64,000 nucleotides of DNA from Undibacterium sp. KW1. GTDB lineage: Bacteria; Pseudomonadota; Gammaproteobacteria; Burkholderiales; Burkholderiaceae_D. How positions within the stretch are numbered: position 1 is the first letter of the stretch; each line of letters starts with the position of its first letter. The stretch spans positions 4,464,001 to 4,528,000 of the forward strand of contig NZ_AP018439.1 of NCBI RefSeq assembly GCF_009937955.1, read 5' to 3'. The notes beneath the pieces are model-generated. The model had not been told where the DNA came from, did no database searches, and saw only the letters and a program-made list of their open reading frames with translations. Positions 41,901 through 47,900 of this stretch are shown one piece after another. The position numbers and the translations under genes are program-made.

Positions 41901-44900
41901 GATGTTGCCTGCCGTATCGTAGCCGTAGCGCAGGGTTTGTGTCTGGCCATTGGCTGCGGGTGCGGTGATGCTGTCGAAGCGTTTGTCTGCGGTGAGGGTG
42001 TAGACGGTGACATTGCCAAAGGCGTCGGTGACTTTGGTTTGGCGGTTGACGGTGTCGTAGTCGAACTTGGTAATCTGGTTGTAGGCATCGGTGATGCTGG
42101 CAACGCGGGCTTCGCCATCAACGGTAACGTAGGTAAATTTCTGGTAGCTGCCGTCTGTCTGGGTGATGCTGTCGATGAGGTTACCAGTTCCCACATAGGT
42201 GTAGGTGGTGACATAGACTTTGCCATCGGCGATGCTGGCATCTTCGGGACTCAGGTCGAGCAGGACTCTTCTAATGCGACCTATTGCGTCGTAAATATAT
42301 GAAGTATTACTAAAAACCTTACCATCAGACCCGGTCACTTTTTCTTGTGAGAGATTACGACCAGTGTATGAGAACTCTACCGCGTCACCATTTGCATTGG
42401 CGATTTTAGACAGCAGGTCGCCGTTGTAACTGTAGGTAGTAATATTACCGCTAACATCGCTAACAGTAACCAGTTTCCAAGTACCGTTGCCACCTTGATA
42501 GGTTTCTGTTTGGTGCGTAGCACTATTCGTCCAGGACCAGTTAGTACCATCGCTGCTAAGGGTATCAAATTGGCCACTGCTCTGTGTTGCCACATACAGT
42601 TGGCGTGTGCTGTCGAAACTGTATTTGATGACACTGCCGTCCTGGCCTGCGCGGTAGACCTGACTGCCGGTACTATTGATATCTCCTATCAAGCCTGAGA
42701 TACGTCGGTAACCGTTAATCCACCAAGAGTCACCGTTGTCGTCACTCAACTTGCCTTGGCTATTATAAGTCCGCAATAAAGAAACATTGCCACCACGACC
42801 AGCCAAAACCGCATCATTGTCTTGTAACACGACATTGCCATTAGCTAAGTCGACTGCAGTTCGCTCGCCCGTCTTGCTACTGCCCACATTAACCAATGCC
42901 AAGTTTTGTTTGCTAGATGCATAGGCTGCAAGATTATTACTATTACCGCCACCAGTATTGCCATCAATTACGGGCGCGGTCTCACTTAAAAAATTTCCAT
43001 TTGCATCGTAGGAATAAGTCCAAGTTTCTCCCTTTTTATTGGTATAACTCAGCTTTTGGTTGCGACTATTATAGGTGTAACTTTCAGTGTCACCAATAGC
43101 ATCGGTCTTACTCAATAAATTGCCTAATTTATCATAAGTGTAAGTAAGGCTTGCCACCATTGACGCATTTGAGTTGATGGCATTTTTGATAGCCATCGCA
43201 TCGCTGCCAACAATATTGATTGGGCTAGCATATAGCATCACTTGCTTCAAATGCAGGCCTTCATATAGGTTCTGCGTAACGTACCCTTGCGCATCAATAC
43301 CGTAGATAAGGCGATTGGCTTCATCATAGGCGCGACGCTCAACACGATCGTCCGCACTTTTTTTCCTTTCCATCAACTGGGCAAGCACATCAGCCTTGGT
43401 ACCAACAGCCACATCATTGACACTTATCTTATTAGTAAAGATAGTCGTCGCAGTCAGATTTCCTGCTTTATCGTACGTATATCCAGTAACACTACCATCT
43501 GTACTAATCTTGAAACCAAGACGACCGACTGCATCGTATGAATAGGATTCGACAAGATCGAGTACATTGACAGGAACAAGGCTTGAACTAAAATCTACAG
43601 GCGGCGGAAGTGTAATTTTGGTGGCAAACTGCGTGTTTCGCACAATACGACCTGCTCCATCGTATGCATGAGAAATGACCTCTCCAAGTGCACTTACCTC
43701 GACGGTCATGCGACCATCTTTATCATAATAACGATAAGACACTTGGTCATTAGTGCTTGATAGCGGAATCAAGGCAAGTAAAGTCGCACTGTCAGCCGCA
43801 CTACCAATAATTGTTACGTCAATTGCCGTAGCATAGCGACGTACCTGGGTGATACGACCATTCAAATCATATACTGTGCTGGTGACACTTCCTGTCGCAT
43901 CAATACTGAGTATTTGCCGATTCTGACTGTCATACGCAAAGTGGGTAACATGAGCTTGTGCATCAGTAACGCTGATAACATTGTTGTTGGCATCATATTG
44001 ATATTTGCGACTGACAGTCAGTCCACCATCCTGGGATTCGGTTATGCGGCGGCCTAGAGAATCATAAGCATAGGTTTGCATTGACTTGACGACATTGTCA
44101 CGATCCTTTTGGGTGATCTTGAGAGTTTTACCAGTTTCGTCGTAACTGTATTCTGTAACTAAATTCAACCCATTTGGATCAACGATAGTTTGCAATAATT
44201 GGCCGTTGTGGTCGTACACCAACCTGGTGGTTTTATTTTCTGGATCAGTAGTTTCAATCTGGCGACCAAGTGCATCATATTTATAGCTGGTAACCAACGG
44301 CTGACCATTCGCTATTTCCAAGGTTTTACTCAGCAAGCGGTTAACATCGTCGTAGGTGTACGTTGTTGTATTACCGTTTTCATCGATATTTAGAACCAGG
44401 CGACCGGACTTATCAAAAGTCTTATTTATGACATACGATCCATTGTATTTGGTGATTTCATTGCCGTCTTTATCATATGCGAACCCAAAATTTGTGCCGT
44501 CTGCATTATTTTGACTCACCTTTTCACCAGTACGAAGAAAACGCTCTGATGATACAAGTCCCTCAGCAGATGTGGTGACAACGGGTGCTCCTTGCGGACC
44601 CCACGAATACGAAAATTGAGTTACTGCGCCCTTTGCATCAATTTTCGTCAAAATCCGACTGAACGCATCATAGGTTGTTCTTGTAGAACTTCCACTCGCG
44701 ACATCCTTCACTTCCACAACCTGACCCAGCTTATCCAAGTTCTGCTGCGTGACATTACCCATCGCATCGACGGTGCGCCATGCACGACCAAATGCATCGT
44801 AGTCTGTATGCACAGTTTGATGCAGGTTTGCTGCATCGCGTATGGTGTCTGTTACTAAACCACGTTTGTCGTAATGCAGTTCGGTATCAATTTGTTTGGC

Positions 44901-47900
44901 ATCAGTGATCTTGATCTGCTGACCAAACTGGTCATAGGTGTAACGGGTAAGCTGATTATTTGGATCGGTCACTGCAAGCAAACGGCCATCTAGATCATAG
45001 GTATTGCTGGTCCTGATGTCGTCAGCAGAATTCGCTATCGCCTGGATTTTTTGATTGAAATCTGCTGTCTGCAAGCCACCATTCAGTGTGTTCAAACCTG
45101 TTACACGGTTTGCATATTGAATCGTATCTGTCAGTTGCCCAAGATGGTTATAGCGCTGTTCTGTCACTTCGCCCATTGCATTGACGGTAAAGGTCAGATG
45201 CCCTGCCTGGTCATAGTAATACAGAGTCCGATGGCCGTTCTGATCAATGCGGCTCGTGCGGCGATTGGCTCCATCGTAGGTATAGGCTATGCCGTAGTCT
45301 TTCCAGGCCTGGTCAATTATTGCAGGGTCAGAGTTGGTAAACAGTATTTCGCTACCATTGCCCGCCAGCGTGCCAATAACTCGACCGTACTGGTCGTAAG
45401 CAGTATTTGAAGCACGCCTTAAATACGGTCTGCTCGCGTCCTGAACTGTGTTCGACAATAGGCCAGTCTTTGTGTCGTATACGTTTTCTATAAACTTAGT
45501 TAAATTAGTGCCAAAAGCATTACCCACATTAAATTTACTTGTACTCAGGCGCCCCAAATTGTCAAAGAACTGTTGTAGAGTTTGCCTGTTGGCATCATTT
45601 TGAGGACGGAGACTTTCCCAGGTTTGTGATGAACTGACAGACGTCAACTTTACTGAGTAACTCGTCTTTTGGATGACATGACCACCTGCATCATACCGAT
45701 AGTCGATCGCATACCCTTCCGCATTAACAGTCCCAATCAACTGGTTCTCAGCATCATAGAAGTTATAGCTGACCGCATCAGTTGACGGATTTTGGGTGAT
45801 GAGTCCGCTCAACTGGCTGTTGACCTGCGCATTCTTGTTCTGCGTCGCATACGCAATCGTCGTAGTCTGACGACCCGCACTGTCATAGCGGTATTCAACA
45901 ATCCCACCTTCTGCATCCACCGTACCAATTAATTTCTGGTCTTGATCATAGTAACGGTAGCTGCTGCGGTCTTTGATTGCGTCTGCTGTTACCTGTATCT
46001 CCTCTGCCGTGGCATTAATGCCGACGCTGGACGGATTGAGGGTGTTGGCGCGCTGTATCGTGGCAACCAGTTTGCCTGCAGCGTTGTATTGCAACTCGGT
46101 GACTTCACCCAGCGGGCTGATGGTCTTGGCTACTCTTCCCAGTTTGTCGTACAGGGTACGGACGATCATGTCGCTGGCACTGGCGGTCACAGGAATGACG
46201 CTGACGTTGGTGGGTGCTGATGCATTGCCAGTTTGTACTACCTGGCCTTTGAGTTGCTGGAACTGGGCATCTGTCAGCGCATTGGCACGGGCGATAGTTT
46301 GTACACGCTGACCTGCTACGTTGTAGATGTATTGGGTGACTTCTCCCTTGCCATTGACATCGGCCTGGAGGTTGCCTGCGGCATCGTAGATGTGCAGTTG
46401 TTCTACACCTGTCGGGTCTTTGGCGTAGACCAGACGGCCCAGGGCATCATAGCCGTAGCTGGTGGTGAGTTCACCACCGAGAGTGCTGCTGAGCAGGTGG
46501 CCCTGGTTGTCGTAGACCTGGGTGTCAATGCGGCCACTGGCGTTGTGCTGGACGATTTTGTGGTTGGCGTCGTCGTATTCAGTGTAGCTGGTCTTTTGCA
46601 GGGCATCGGTGGTGCTGGTCTGGCGGCCCAGACCGTCGTAGGTGTAGCTGGTCTGGTTGTTGAGGGCATCGACTGTCATCAGCAGTTTGCCTGCAACATC
46701 GTAGGTGTACCGGGTGATGCTTTGGCTGCCGTCAGCTACGCCTGTGCCATCAGCATTGATCTTGGCGTAGGTGGTGGTGGTGCTGAGCTGGCCACGGGTG
46801 TTGTAACTGTAGTCGCTGCGGGTGGTGTTGCTTTGGACCTGGGAGGTGCTCCAGCTTTGCAGTTGGCCCAGTGTCAGTGGGTCGTTCGTTCCTAGTCCGG
46901 CTACGGGGTAGTTGGCGTTGGTGTAGTGGATGTCGGCGATCTTTTGGCCTGCGCTGTCATAGCGTTGTTCAGTGACAGTACCTGTAGCACTGATCTGGAA
47001 GCGTAACTGGCCGGGCAGGCCGTAGACGAAGCGGGTGCTTTGTGGGCCTGTGGACTGGTTGGCACCTGCTGCGGGGGTCAGGGTGCTGAGGATCAGGTCG
47101 CCATTGACGTCGTAGGTGTTGTCGGTGCGATTACCGGCTACATCGGTTTTGCTGAGCAGGTGGCCGGCTGTGTCGTAGGTGTAGCTGGTGACATTGCCTT
47201 GGGCATCGGTGAGGCTGGTGATGTTGCCTGCGCCATCGTAGCCGTAGCGCTGGGTGCTTGTCTGGCCGTTGGCTGCGGGTGCGGTGATGCTGTCGAAGCG
47301 TTTGTCTGCGGTGAGGGTGTAGACGGTGACATTGCCAAAGGTGTCGGTGACTTTGGTCTGACGGTTGACGGTGTCGTAGTCGAATTTGGTGACGTTGTTG
47401 TAGGCATCGGTGATGCTGGCGACGCGGGCTTCTCCATCAACAGTAACGTAGGTAAATTTCTGGTAACTGCCATCGGTCTGGGTGATGCTGTCGATGAGTT
47501 TACTAGTTCCCACATAGGTGTAGGTGGTGGCATAGACTTTGCCATCAGCGATGCTGGCGTCTTCTGGACTTAAGTCGAGCAGGACCTGGCTCAGGCGGTT
47601 TTGAGCATCGTAGGTGTAGCGGGTGTTGCTGGTGACTTTGCCATCGGCGGCGACAATGCGTTCCTGGCTCAGGTTGTTGCCTGTGTAGATAAATTCTACT
47701 GCTTCGCCATTGGCGTTGGTGATTTTAGAGAGCCGTTCGCCATTGTAGCTGTAGGTGGTGACATTGCCGCTGGTGTCGCTGGCTGTGGCCAACTTCCACA
47801 TGTAGCCATTGCCACTTTGATAGGTTTCTGTCTGGTGAGTGGTCGTGTTGGTCCAGGTCCAGGTCGTGCCATCGCTGCTTAAGGTGTCGAACTGGCCACT